From Phycisphaerales bacterium (GTDB lineage: Bacteria > Planctomycetota > Phycisphaerae > Phycisphaerales > UBA1924): a stretch of 64,000 bases of DNA. Below the pieces are notes generated by a model. It was not told where the DNA came from. It was given only the letters and a program-made list of their open reading frames with translations, and searched no databases. The stretch spans positions 1,434,001 to 1,498,000 of the forward strand of contig JAVJNT010000002.1 of NCBI GenBank assembly GCA_040217175.1, written 5' to 3'. The position numbers and the translations under genes are program-made. Shown piece after piece: positions 26,920-34,891 of the stretch (position 1 is the first letter of the stretch; each line of letters begins with the position of its first letter).

Positions 26920-28011
26920 ATGCCCGCCGTCATGATCCTGGCCGACGAAGACTTCGCCTCGCGCGAGCGTGACCTGCTAGCGCGGCTCGAGGTCGGCCTC
27001 GTCACCGGCGGCACACGCGTCTTCCACGCCGTGCCAGATACGCTGCCCGAGTTGCTCGACGGCCGCGTGTTCTCCCAGGCCATCGGCTACACGCCCCACG
27101 GCCCGCTGCCGCCGCTCGGCCGCCGCGCGCGAGACCTGGCCCAGCAGGCGCTCGAGTCCGCCGGTAGCGACGGCATCGCCGTGGTGCACGTGTTCGGTGG
27201 CCAGGCCTGGCCGCTGGCCTTCGAGACGGCCGGGCTTCTCGGGGCCGGCCTGGTGCTCGAGGTCTACAGCGCTCGCCTGGCCGACGCGCTGGGCGGGGCC
27301 CACCTCGACAGCGTCGACGACCGCGTGCTCGCAAGCGTGCCCAGCCCGGGCCTGGAGCGCCGCTGCCTGCGCAAGCTCGACAGCCGCCACCTCCGGCTCG
27401 TCCGGTGGGGCGTGCACGCCGAGGCAGCCACCGAGGGCGACAAGCCCATGGCCGCGGGCGACCGCCCCGCCGTGCTGCTCGCGGGCACGGGCCACGACCG
27501 GGATTGCTGGGCCCACGCGATGGAGGCCCTCTCTCGCGTGCGACTCGACGGCGACCAGCCGCCGCTCATCTTTGCCGATGCCGACGCGGCCCACCACGCC
27601 CACCTCCGCACCGTCGTCGAGCGGCTGGCGATGGCCGAGCACGTGAGCTTCGTGCCCTCGGTCGAGGCCCACCGCGAGCCCGCCCTGCGCGTCGATGCGC
27701 TGCTGCTGCCCGACGCGCTGCACGAGCACCGCAGCCTCGTGCTCGACGCCCACGCCCAGGGCATCCTCGTCGCCGCGGTGGCCGATCCGCTCATCGACGA
27801 GCTGGGCACCGACTACGGCGTGACGCAGCTCGACCCGGGCGACCCGGACCGCTGGGTCGAAGAACTCCGCCGCGTCTTCGAGGATTCGAGGCTGGCCGAG
27901 GAGCGCCGGTCCAAGGGCCTGGACGCCATCGAGCAGTTTCACGTTGGGGCCGCCCACGTCGCTGCCGTCGAAGCGATCTACGAAGGCATGACTTCGACCA
28001 AGTCCGGATAA
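26920..28011 (+). CDS. GT4-like glycosyltransferase family protein
   Basis: 363 residues. The overall plan resembles a GT-B glycosyltransferase: an N-terminal Rossmann-like part with VVHVFGGQAWPLAFETAGLL, a linker with RHLRLVRWGVHAE, and a C-terminal part with AVLLAGTGHDRDCWAHAMEA, HVSFVPSVEAHREPALRVDA and LLLPDALHEHRSLVLDAHAQ, similar in place to the nucleotide-sugar-binding region. The usual Glu-rich GT4 motif is replaced by PDALHEHRSLVLDA, so activity is uncertain. The ATG follows a GAGG, 29 bases after the ATPase stop. Whether it belongs to the transporter operon is open. Confidence 0.6.
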   Translation: MPAVMILADEDFASRERDLLARLEVGLVTGGTRVFHAVPDTLPELLDGRVFSQAIGYTPHGPLPPLGRRARDLAQQALESAGSDGIAVVHVFGGQAWPLAFETAGLLGAGLVLEVYSARLADALGGAHLDSVDDRVLASVPSPGLERRCLRKLDSRHLRLVRWGVHAEAATEGDKPMAAGDRPAVLLAGTGHDRDCWAHAMEALSRVRLDGDQPPLIFADADAAHHAHLRTVVERLAMAEHVSFVPSVEAHREPALRVDALLLPDALHEHRSLVLDAHAQGILVAAVADPLIDELGTDYGVTQLDPGDPDRWVEELRRVFEDSRLAEERRSKGLDAIEQFHVGAAHVAAVEAIYEGMTSTKSG

Positions 28012-28042
28012 CGATCGTCCCGATCGCTCAGCCGGCCGCCGC

Positions 28043-28072
28043 TTGAGTGATTTTCTGGACTGCGCGCATAAA
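28043..28072 (+). promoter_or_regulatory. Promoter candidate for the secreted protein gene at 28173
   Basis: TTGAGT (28043-28048), an 18-bp spacer and CATAAA (28067-28072), leaving a 100-nt leader before the ATG. The AT content here is higher than around it. By eye only. Confidence 0.35.
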
Positions 28073-28172
28073 GCCTTGCAACAGGACGGTTTATGCGTTT
28101 GAATAGACGTGTGCAGGGGGTCCGACTGGCCCACGGCCACCCGGAGGGTGGTAGAGCGGGAGAAGTGAAGAA

Positions 28173-28763
28173 ATGAAGAATCGAACCGTTATCGCATTGC
28201 TCGCCCTGAGCGCGACGGCCGGCTCGGCCCTTGCCCAGGGCCTGCACCCGGTCAGCGACGTCCGCACGGTGGAGGCCGCCGCGACGTCGAGCGAGACCCA
28301 GGAAACCACCCACATCGTCGTTGAGGTGCCCACGCTCGATCGGCTGCAGCCGTTCCAGCGGTTCGTCATCAACCCGCACGAGCGGCAGAACGACCCGGCC
28401 CGCTTCGAGATCCGCGTCGACGGCACCATCCGCAACTACGCCCGCGTGACCAACGGCTTCGTCCGCGCCCAGCGGTACGTGGCCGATCGGCTCGAAGAGG
28501 CAAGGCTCGCCTGGCTGCGCGAGAATGCAGCGGTCACCTCGCATGCCGGCGAGCGCGTCGGCGCCGACCGCGCCGCCATCGTGCCGCGCGCCACCATCCG
28601 CATGCCCGAGGGCGCCAGCGGGGGCGGCGGCTTCCGCGTGCAGGCGCCGGCCGCCGATCGCGCGCGTCTCGCCGCGGCCCTCGAACGAATGAAGGCCCAT
28701 CGGGCGACGGTGCGGGCCGCCGCCCAACCGACTCAGGAGGCGACGGTCGCGTCCGCCGACTGA
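28173..28763 (+). CDS. Unknown secreted protein
   Basis: 196 residues: signal peptide (MKNRTVIALLALSATAGSALA) with a likely cut after AQG, then a mature part rich in Arg, Ala and Val. Recognisable pieces are HIVVEVPTLDRLQPFQRFVI and RFEIRVDGTIRNYARVTNGF. The second half is helical and basic (RARLAAALERMKAHRATVRA). There is no dockerin, PEP-CTERM tail or lipobox. The start is supported by AGCGGGAGAAG. A strong terminator follows the gene, so it is probably a single-gene unit. I do not recognise a family. Confidence 0.65.
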   Translation: MKNRTVIALLALSATAGSALAQGLHPVSDVRTVEAAATSSETQETTHIVVEVPTLDRLQPFQRFVINPHERQNDPARFEIRVDGTIRNYARVTNGFVRAQRYVADRLEEARLAWLRENAAVTSHAGERVGADRAAIVPRATIRMPEGASGGGGFRVQAPAADRARLAAALERMKAHRATVRAAAQPTQEATVASAD

Positions 28764-28797
28764 TCGAATCCCAAGCGTTCTCCTTCTTTGCCTGGGG

Positions 28798-28829
28798 GGC
28801 CCTGCCGCGTGGCGGGGCCTTCCTTTTTT
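28798..28829 (+). terminator. Rho-independent terminator
   Basis: GGCCCTGCC (28798-28806) pairs with GGCGGGGCC (28811-28819) around a GCGT loop with one G-T pair, followed by TTCCTTTTTT. It ends the transcript of the secreted-protein gene, just before the xseA promoter candidate. Confidence 0.85.
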
Positions 28830-28834
28830 CTGGG

Positions 28835-28843
28835 TGCGATAAT
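28835..28843 (+). promoter_or_regulatory. Extended -10 promoter candidate for xseA
   Basis: TGCGATAAT fits the extended -10 form TGnTATAAT. It ends 6 nt before the xseA ATG, so the mRNA would be leaderless. It directly follows a terminator, which means xseA needs its own promoter here. Confidence 0.5.
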
Positions 28844-28849
28844 CAACCG

Positions 28850-30361
28850 ATGTCTCGCCCGCTGTTCGACCCTTCCAAGATGGCCGCCAAGCCGCGCACG
28901 CCCGAGGCGCCGGCTACGCCGAAGCCCGCCAACGCGCCCATGCGCGTGCGCGAATTGGCGGCGCTCGTCGACGGCGCCATCCGCCGCGGCGTAGCCAGCC
29001 CGTTGCGCGTGGTGGGTGAGGTCAGCGGCCTGCGCGAGCGCACCCACCTGTACTTCGATCTCAAGGACGGCGAAGCGGTCGTGTCGTGCGTGCTGTTCGC
29101 CAACGTCGTGCGCAAGCATCGGGTCGTGCTGCGCGACGGGCTCGAGGTCGTCGTCACCGGCTCGCTCGAGTTCTACGCCAAGGCCGGCAAGCTCTCGTTC
29201 ATCGGCACGAACGCCCAGCCGGTGGGGGCCGGCGCGCTCGACCTTGCCTTCAAGCAGCTCTGCGAGGAGCTCCGCGGGCTGGGCTGGTTCGACGACGTAC
29301 GCAAGCGGCCGCTGCCGGCGTTTCCGCGTCGAGTGGCGGTGATCACCAGCCGCAGCTCGGCCGCGCTCCAGGACGTGCTGGACACCATGCGGCGGCGGTG
29401 CCCTTCGGTCGAAGTCGCGTTCGTCGATGCGCGCGTGCAGGGAGAGACCGCGGCCGCGGAGCTGCGCGCGAAGCTGGTGTCGCTCTCGAGGCAGCACCAC
29501 ATGCTCGGCATCGACGCGGTCATCATCACCCGCGGCGGCGGCTCGGCCGAGGACCTGTGGGCCTTCAACGATCGCGCGCTGGCCGAGGCGATCCTCAAGT
29601 GTCCGGTGCCCGTCGTCGCGGCGATCGGCCACGAGACGGATACGACGATCGCCGAACTGGTGGCTGACGTGCGGGCCGCGACGCCGACGCAGGCGGCGAT
29701 GCGGTTGACGCCCGACGGTGCGCAGTTGCTCGAGCAGGTCGACATTGCAAAGGGCCGGATGCGCGGGGCGTTGCTCCGGCGGACGGCCGACGCGCGGCGC
29801 GCGGTCGAGGCGTTGTCGCGACGCCGGCCGATCGCCAGCCCGCAGAGCATCACCGCCGACGCGCGCGCCGCGATGGAACGAACGGCCGATCGCCTGCACG
29901 ACCGGACGCGGGCGCGCATGCACCACGCCGCCCTACGGCTCGAGCGGCTGAGCGCCCGCCTCGACGCGCACAAGCCCGCGGCCGAGCTGGCCCGCCGCGC
30001 CCAGCGGCTCGACCACGCCGCCGATCGCCTGCGGCGATCGATGTCGGGGCGACTCGAAGGCGAACTCAGGAAGCTTGACGGGCACGAGCGGCAGCTCCGG
30101 GCGGTGGGGCCCCAGGCGGTGCTGGCGAGGGGGTATTCCTATACCACGCTGGCGGACGGGCGGCTCGTGCGGTCGGCCTCGGGCGTGTCGGCGGGCGACG
30201 AGCTCGTCACCACGCTGGCCGATGGGCGTGTACGCTCGACGGTGGACGGGAAGGCAGCCGCCGAGAAGAAGGCACCGGCCAAGCCCAAGCCAACGGCACG
30301 CAAGCCAGCAACCAGGGACGAGCCGCCCCAGCTCGGCCTCTTCGGCGACTCGAAAGGTTGA
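28850..30361 (+). CDS. xseA: Exodeoxyribonuclease VII large subunit
   Basis: 503 residues. With XseB it forms the metal-independent nuclease that degrades single-stranded DNA to short oligomers in repair. Seen: N-terminal OB-fold (PLRVVGEVSGLRERTHLYFD, FYAKAGKLSFIG), the catalytic core VAVITSRSSAALQDVLDTMR, ITRGGGSAEDLWAFNDRALA and CPVPVVAAIGHETDTTIAEL, then long helices and the conserved end VLARGYSYTTLADGRLV. The C terminus has an extra Lys/Pro-rich tail before GLFGDSKG. No ribosome-binding site precedes the ATG, consistent with a leaderless message. Its TGA overlaps the xseB start (TGATG). Confidence 0.93.
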   Translation: MSRPLFDPSKMAAKPRTPEAPATPKPANAPMRVRELAALVDGAIRRGVASPLRVVGEVSGLRERTHLYFDLKDGEAVVSCVLFANVVRKHRVVLRDGLEVVVTGSLEFYAKAGKLSFIGTNAQPVGAGALDLAFKQLCEELRGLGWFDDVRKRPLPAFPRRVAVITSRSSAALQDVLDTMRRRCPSVEVAFVDARVQGETAAAELRAKLVSLSRQHHMLGIDAVIITRGGGSAEDLWAFNDRALAEAILKCPVPVVAAIGHETDTTIAELVADVRAATPTQAAMRLTPDGAQLLEQVDIAKGRMRGALLRRTADARRAVEALSRRRPIASPQSITADARAAMERTADRLHDRTRARMHHAALRLERLSARLDAHKPAAELARRAQRLDHAADRLRRSMSGRLEGELRKLDGHERQLRAVGPQAVLARGYSYTTLADGRLVRSASGVSAGDELVTTLADGRVRSTVDGKAAAEKKAPAKPKPTARKPATRDEPPQLGLFGDSKG

Positions 30362-30621
30362 TGACCATGGCCGACAAGAAGCCCAAGCAAGAGCAGCCCG
30401 AGCCCACCTTCGAGGAGGCGCTGTCGGAGGTCGAGGCCATCATCGAGCGCATCGAGACCGGGCAGAGCGGGCTGGAACGGTCGATCGGCGAGTACGAGAA
30501 GGGCGTGCGGCTGCTCGCGAGGTGCCGCAGCATGCTCAAGGACGCCGAGCAGCGCATCGAGGACGTCACGGGCAAGCTCGAGGCTGAGAATGCCGGAACG
30601 GCGAAGCCCAAGGCCGATTGA
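30361..30621 (+). CDS. xseB: Exodeoxyribonuclease VII small subunit
   Basis: About 86 residues. Seen: PTFEEALSEVEAIIERIETG, LERSIGEYEKGVRLLARCR and MLKDAEQRIEDVTGKLE, the helical hairpin that binds the XseA C-terminal helices. The ATG at 30361 overlaps the xseA stop; the ATG at 30367 (MADKKPK) has better spacing to GAAAGG and is an equally good start. The N and C termini are Lys/Pro-rich tails. Confidence 0.9.
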   Translation: MTMADKKPKQEQPEPTFEEALSEVEAIIERIETGQSGLERSIGEYEKGVRLLARCRSMLKDAEQRIEDVTGKLEAENAGTAKPKAD

Positions 30622-30667
30622 CTCGCCGGACCGAACTGGCCGATAGCCCTGCCGGAGCCCACGCCGC

Positions 30668-32209
30668 TTGCAAGACCTCGTCATCATCCTGCCCCGGGTG
30701 GCCACCCTGCTGTTCGTGTTCGCCTTCGGCGCGTGCGTGGGCTCGTTGATCAACGTGCTGGCGTACCGGCTGCCGCGCGGCATCGGCGTGGTCACGCCGC
30801 CCTCGCGCTGCCCGGCGTGCGAGACCAAGCTCCGCTGGAAGGACAACATCCCGATCTTCGGCTGGCTCTTCCTGCGTGGGAAGTGCCGGTATTGCCGGAC
30901 GCCCATCTCGCCCGAGTATCCGCTGGTCGAGCTGTTCGCGGCGAGCCTGTTCACGCTCTTCTACGTCGCGTGGTACCTGATCCCCGCCATCAGCGGCACG
31001 AGCGCGGGCTTCGAGGTGCTGGGGCTCGACCTCGCCACGCTGCGTCCCGATTGGGCGACCATCGATCGGTTCAACGGCGTGCCGACGCAGTCTGCCCCGA
31101 TGCTCGCCATCGTGCTCCTGCTCCTGGGCTCGCTGCTGGCGATGACGCTGACCGACCTGAAGACCACGATGATCCCGCTCGTGCTGCCGTGGTTTGCCAC
31201 GGCTGCGGGCGTGCTCATCCACACGGGCTACGGCGTGTTCCTCTCGCTGAAGGGCCTCGAGTATCCGATGCCCAGTGGCGACGACGGGTGGCGATGGCCC
31301 ATCCCGACGTACGGCCGGGCGAGCCTGGGCATCGGCGTGGGCGGCGTGCTGGGCATCGGTGTTTCGCTGCTGCTTGTGAAGCTCAAGCTCATCGGCCGGA
31401 GCTTCGCCGACGCGATGGACTGGGAAGAGGCGCACCGCAAGGAGCAGGGCCTGCCGCCGCTTCCCACGCTCGAAGAGATCGATGCTTCCGAGACCGGCCA
31501 GTGGCGGCCGCAGACCGGCTGGCTGCGTGGGCCGGCGATCATCGCCATCACCGTGCTCGCATCCGCAATTGCGGGTGGCATCGTCGCCCGCGTGCTGGGC
31601 TACGCGCCCGGCATCGGCGTGATCATCGGGGCGGCGGCGGGGCCGATCATCGCGGGCGTGCCGCTGCGGGTGTTCGTGCCGGCGCCCAAGGCGAGCGCAG
31701 AAGACTCGACGAGCGACGCGGAGGTCTGGATCGCGTACCCGCACGCACGCCGGGAGATGATCAAGGAGATGGCCTTCCTCGCGCCGCCGGTGCTGCTGGC
31801 CTTCGGCGGATACATCGCGGCCAGCGGGTTCGAGGGCTTCTGCCCGGTGTGGCTCGACGCGCTGGGCGGCTCGCTCCTGGGCTACCTCGTGGGCGGCGGC
31901 GTGGTCTGGGCCATCCGGCTGTTCGGCAGCCTGGGATTCGGCAAGGAGGCCATGGGCCTGGGCGACGTGCACCTGATGGCGGCGGTGGGGGCGTGCGTCG
32001 GCTGGATCGATGCGGTGCTGGCGTTCTTCGCCGCCGCGTTCGTCGGCATCGTGCTGACGTTCTACGGACTGTCGCTCAGCCGAGGCGTCGGCCGGGCGAT
32101 GCCCTACGGCCCGTCGCTGGCGATCGCGACGGTGCTCGTGCTGCTCGCCAAGCCGGCGGTCGAGTTCGGATTGAGCCGCATGACGGGCCAGCCGGTGAAC
32201 CTGCCGTAG
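30668..32209 (+). CDS. pilD: Prepilin peptidase (A24 aspartic family) with long internal insertion
   Basis: 513 residues against about 260-290. It cleaves and N-methylates type IV prepilins or pseudopilins in the membrane. Seen: the N-terminal CxxC...CxxC region at Cys48/51 and 73/76 (RCPACETKLRWKDNIPIFGW, KCRYCRTPISPEYPLVE), the first catalytic Asp in LTDLKTTMIP near 163, and the second in MGLGDVHLMAAVG near 433. Between them lie extra helices and two charged loops, about 150 residues more than usual. The start is a TTG; no ATG is available before the first helix. The last 102 bases of the gene recur at 33258-33359. Confidence 0.9.
   Translation: MQDLVIILPRVATLLFVFAFGACVGSLINVLAYRLPRGIGVVTPPSRCPACETKLRWKDNIPIFGWLFLRGKCRYCRTPISPEYPLVELFAASLFTLFYVAWYLIPAISGTSAGFEVLGLDLATLRPDWATIDRFNGVPTQSAPMLAIVLLLLGSLLAMTLTDLKTTMIPLVLPWFATAAGVLIHTGYGVFLSLKGLEYPMPSGDDGWRWPIPTYGRASLGIGVGGVLGIGVSLLLVKLKLIGRSFADAMDWEEAHRKEQGLPPLPTLEEIDASETGQWRPQTGWLRGPAIIAITVLASAIAGGIVARVLGYAPGIGVIIGAAAGPIIAGVPLRVFVPAPKASAEDSTSDAEVWIAYPHARREMIKEMAFLAPPVLLAFGGYIAASGFEGFCPVWLDALGGSLLGYLVGGGVVWAIRLFGSLGFGKEAMGLGDVHLMAAVGACVGWIDAVLAFFAAAFVGIVLTFYGLSLSRGVGRAMPYGPSLAIATVLVLLAKPAVEFGLSRMTGQPVNLP
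32108..32209 (+). repeat. 102-bp direct repeat, copy 1 (3' end of prepilin peptidase gene)
   Basis: Starts GGCCCGTCGCTGGCGATCGC and ends CTGCCGTAG with the gene's stop codon. It matches 33258-33359 at 101 of 102 positions; the difference is C at 32188 versus T at 33338. The flanks differ on both sides. Confidence 0.97.
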
Positions 32210-32246
32210 TCGTCTAGATTCGATGCGGGGCCACCAGCGACCGAAC

Positions 32247-32275
32247 TTGCAGGCGGTGGGAGTTCCGGCTACAGT
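32247..32275 (+). promoter_or_regulatory. Sigma70-like promoter candidate inside the insert
   Basis: TTGCAG (32247-32252), a 17-bp spacer and TACAGT (32270-32275), 144 bases before the ATG of the first insert gene. It would let the insert genes be expressed independently of pilD. Confidence 0.5.
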
Positions 32276-32419
32276 GACATAGCTTAATCGGCCATGGCTT
32301 AGCCACTCGTGGCGAAGTTGCGACGGTTTACCCTGTCACAATTGCCATGCTCATCGCTGTTTTCGCGACAGCGGGAGTCACGAACCTGATTGCGGCCCAT
32401 GAAAGCCGTAGGAGTTCAC

Positions 32420-32926
32420 ATGACGGACGTCATCCTCCCCGCCAAGCCCGAGTTGCATTTGCTCGGCACCCAACTCTCCGAACGCATTCTCGATGCCGAA
32501 AAGCGCTTCGAGGCCATTAGTGAAAAGTGCGATCACTTCGTCGTAGACCGGCTCGATGGTTGCGTTTCGGAGGATTTGTTGGGGCCCCATCGCCGAGGCG
32601 TGGGCTTCAAACGAGACGGCAAGAAGTGGAAGCTGTTTTTCGTAGAAGAAGGTGAGCACGAACGCGAGCGTAGTGAGTACGAGGAACTCTTGCTTGGTCG
32701 CTTCTCTTCCCGTCGCAGCCAACCTGTTCGACAGCACTACCAGCATTGGGAAGAGCTGTCTCAATGTTCGTTGGTCCAGAAAAGCCAGGCTGTAAAACTC
32801 CTTCCCAAGCTCCTCACGGAGATGCGCAACGAGTATCAACGCCGGACAAAGCTCGTTGGCGAAGCGTTGTCTGCGCTAGACGAGCTGGATACGAAACTTC
32901 CGGCCTCGCAAGGGGAGGGTAAGTGA
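32420..32926 (+). CDS. Unknown 168-residue protein encoded in the insert
   Basis: Soluble-looking and charged. N terminus MTDVILPAKPELHLLG, then a helix (SERILDAEKRFEAISEKCD), a middle part with RDGKKWKLFFVEEGEHERER and a basic block (GRFSSRRSQPVRQHYQHW), and a C-terminal helix (LTEMRNEYQRRTKLVGEALS). The start is set by AGGAG at 32410-32414, five bases before ATG 32420; the frame is open to 32390. Its stop is followed after one base by the ATG of the next gene, so the pair is coupled. I recognise no family; the codon use is less GC-biased than in the neighbours. Confidence 0.7.
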   Translation: MTDVILPAKPELHLLGTQLSERILDAEKRFEAISEKCDHFVVDRLDGCVSEDLLGPHRRGVGFKRDGKKWKLFFVEEGEHERERSEYEELLLGRFSSRRSQPVRQHYQHWEELSQCSLVQKSQAVKLLPKLLTEMRNEYQRRTKLVGEALSALDELDTKLPASQGEGK

Positions 32927-32927
32927 T

Positions 32928-33194
32928 ATGCCCTCCGCAAAATCACGTACGAGTTGGGGCCCCAAGTGGCTCTGCCTGTGCTCTTGTATGCTCTGGCAAC
33001 TTCCCGTGCCGGTGTTGTTGGCAACGGCGACAACGGGCGCGGTGCCGATTTGGTACCTCCTTCTGACAGTTCCGTTCCTCTCCCAAGCGCGGTACTCACT
33101 ACGAATTCTGATCACCGGGCAGGCTCCCGTGTCCACGATTGAGAGTTCGCTCCAAATGATTTGCCTAGCCTTCCGGACGAGGGATGGGGCATAA
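32928..33194 (+). CDS. Unknown 88-residue membrane protein encoded in the insert
   Basis: It starts one base after the stop of the 168-residue gene. The basic N terminus (MPSAKSRTSWGPKW) precedes a long hydrophobic stretch with several cysteines (LCLCSCMLWQLPVPVLL, then GAVPIWYLLLTVPFL), probably two short helices or one hairpin, and a polar tail of about 35 residues (SLRILITGQAPVSTIESSLQ). The size and coupling recall effector/membrane-partner pairs, but no motif proves it. It ends 63 bases before the second repeat. Confidence 0.6.
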   Translation: MPSAKSRTSWGPKWLCLCSCMLWQLPVPVLLATATTGAVPIWYLLLTVPFLSQARYSLRILITGQAPVSTIESSLQMICLAFRTRDGA

Positions 33195-33257
33195 GCGATA
33201 GCTCCTTATCTCCCGACCATCCTTTGCGACGGTCTCGCCCGCAACGCCAGGAGCGAT

Positions 33258-33359
33258 GGCCCGTCGCTGGCGATCGCGACGGTGCTCGTGCTGCTCGCCA
33301 AGCCGGCGGTCGAGTTCGGATTGAGCCGCATGACGGGTCAGCCGGTGAACCTGCCGTAG
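33258..33359 (+). repeat. 102-bp direct repeat, copy 2
   Basis: Near-identical to the 3' end of the prepilin peptidase gene (32108-32209), one mismatch at 33338. It has no start codon in the peptidase frame and is a non-functional gene end. The DNA after it probably represents the original downstream flank of pilD. Confidence 0.97.
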
Positions 33360-33527
33360 GCAATTGTCGCTGCTGTCGTTTGTTGGCGGAAGTCGGTTTT
33401 CGGCCGGATTCACAGACTTTCGGGTGCTCTCGCCGATAAGGTTGCAGCGCGTCGGCCGAGCCCTCACGGAGGGGGCGCTGGCACCGCGTTCGGTCTCGCT
33501 TCGCATCGGCATTGGAGGATCCAAGGC

Positions 33528-34181
33528 ATGCCCATGTGCGTCTCGCTTCGAACTTCGATCTCTCGCGTGGCCTGTGTGCTGGTGCTGCTGAGCGTGGCGC
33601 TGGCGACGGTCGGTTGCGCGAGCAACGGCCCCAACCCGGACGACCCGCTGGTGATGGAGAACCAGGAGCTCCGCCGCATCAACGAGAGCCTCGAGATGGC
33701 GCTCACCGACGCCGAGGCGCGGTATCGCGCCCTCGACGAGCAGAACCGCGACCTGGCATCGCAGCTCGCCGCCCAGCCGGCCCCGGGCGACATGACCGGC
33801 TTCGAGGGCCTGGGCGCGGGCGTCAGCCGGCGCGCGGGCGAGGTCGTGGTCGACATCGCCGGCGAGGTGCTGTTCGACTCGGGCTCGGTCACGATCAAGC
33901 GTGACGCACGCGGCGTGCTCGACGGGGTGGTTCGCGTCATCCGCGAGCGGTATCCGAACGCCGAGATCCGCGTGGCGGGCTTTACCGACAACGACCCGAT
34001 CCGCAAGAGCGACTGGAAGACCAACGAGCGGCTGAGCGCCGAGCGCGCCATGGCCGTCGAGAGCTACCTGGTCTCCAAGGGACTGAGCAACGACCGCGTC
34101 CATTCGGCGGCATACGGCCCCGCCAAGCCCAAGGGCACGAAGCGGGCGAGCCGCCGCGTCGAGATCATCGTGCTCGAATGA
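33528..34181 (+). CDS. OmpA-family lipoprotein
   Basis: 217 residues. A signal peptide with lipobox LATVGC (Cys30) indicates lipidation. A coiled-coil stalk follows (NQELRRINESLEMALTDAEA, YRALDEQNRDLASQLAAQ), then an OmpA C-terminal peptidoglycan-binding domain: GEVLFDSGSVTIKRDARGVL, IRVAGFTDNDPIRKSDWKTN with the key Asp, LSAERAMAVESYLVSKGLS and RRVEIIVLE. It would link the outer membrane or inner leaflet to the wall. The start is ATG 33528 with GGAGG nine bases upstream; ATG 33534 is possible. It lies 168 bases after the second repeat and ends at a strong bidirectional terminator. Confidence 0.88.
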   Translation: MPMCVSLRTSISRVACVLVLLSVALATVGCASNGPNPDDPLVMENQELRRINESLEMALTDAEARYRALDEQNRDLASQLAAQPAPGDMTGFEGLGAGVSRRAGEVVVDIAGEVLFDSGSVTIKRDARGVLDGVVRVIRERYPNAEIRVAGFTDNDPIRKSDWKTNERLSAERAMAVESYLVSKGLSNDRVHSAAYGPAKPKGTKRASRRVEIIVLE

Positions 34182-34211
34182 CCTCGCTGGCCTGACTTAC
34201 TGAGATCAACA

Positions 34212-34249
34212 AACACCCCGGCGTCATGCGACGCCGGGGTGTTGTCGTT
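34212..34249. terminator. Bidirectional hairpin terminator
   Basis: A perfect 14-bp stem (34212-34225 with 34230-34243, ATGC loop) followed by GTCGTT. It sits between the convergent stops of the OmpA-like gene (34181) and the stress-type gene (34270). The T tract is short on both strands. Confidence 0.8.
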
Positions 34250-34269
34250 CGTGGAATCTGCCGTGCGAC

Positions 34270-34764
34270 TCAGGCGGTCGAGACCTTGTCCGCGTTGCAG
34301 TCCTTGAAGGTCTGCTTGGCGATGTCCTTGTGGTCGGAGTCGTCGGTGTGCACGCCCACGAGCACCGAGCCCTCCTGGACGGCGTCTTCGTAGTGCTTGA
34401 CCTCGTGCTCGGGGATGGCCGCACCGATCGCGCCGCCGATGACGCCACCGGTGGCAGCGCCGGCGCCCGCACCCGCGAGCGCCGCGACGACCGGGCCCGC
34501 GACCAGCAAGCCCGCGCCGCCGGTCGCGACGGTGCCTACGGCGGTCAGGCCGGCCGCCAGAGCGACGACGGCTCCGCCGGCGCCCGCGCCGATGGCGACG
34601 CCCTCGGGCAGCTTGGAGTGCGAATCGATGGCGAACGCCTCCTTCTTGAAGTTTTCGCCGGCCATGATGCTGATCTCGCTCTCGGAGATGCCGCGGGCTT
34701 CCAGCGTGTGCACGGCTGCGGCCGCGTCTTGCGGCGTGTCGAACAGTCCGGTGATGACGGTCAT
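34270..34764 (-). CDS. General-stress-protein-like membrane protein with glycine zipper
   Basis: 164 residues. The N-terminal domain (TVITGLFDTPQDAAAAVHTL, ISESEISIMAGENF) resembles the general stress protein 17M-like domain. A long Gly/Ala stretch (AGAGGAVVALAAGLTAVGTV; GAGAGAATGGVIGGAIGAAI) forms a glycine-zipper membrane region. The C-terminal part (EGSVLVGVHTDDSDHKDI) is a ferredoxin-like strand-helix end. The start is ATG 34764, preceded by GAAAGGAGC; the frame is open to 34944 but without a signal. The role is probably envelope or stress related, unproven. Confidence 0.75.
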   Translation of the reverse strand: MTVITGLFDTPQDAAAAVHTLEARGISESEISIMAGENFKKEAFAIDSHSKLPEGVAIGAGAGGAVVALAAGLTAVGTVATGGAGLLVAGPVVAALAGAGAGAATGGVIGGAIGAAIPEHEVKHYEDAVQEGSVLVGVHTDDSDHKDIAKQTFKDCNADKVSTA

Positions 34765-34891
34765 GGGTAAGCTCCTTTCGAGTTCGCAACGCGTGATGAC
34801 ATCTGTGTCACTCGCGTCACTCATGAATGAATAGAGCCCAGCCGTGGCCCTCCGGTGAACGTGGCATGAATCGACGTTCAGTCTTGGACGC

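Larger units (their letters stand above)
32210..33257 (+). other. Lower-GC insert between the repeats (putative small integrated element)
   Basis: 1048 bases bounded by the two 102-bp repeats. Base use changes sharply: a sampled 60-base row (32641-32700) is about 55% GC, while flanking coding rows are visibly richer. It carries a promoter candidate, two overlapping-style genes (32420-32926 and 32928-33194) and about 60 non-coding bases before the second repeat. No integrase, transposase or terminal inverted repeat is seen, so it could be moved in trans. A tandem duplication with later replacement is an alternative. Confidence 0.6.

Noticed and set aside
33161-33439. 92-codon frame spanning the end of the insert and repeat copy 2
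   Set aside because: It reads the duplicated gene end in a non-native frame and has no start signal.
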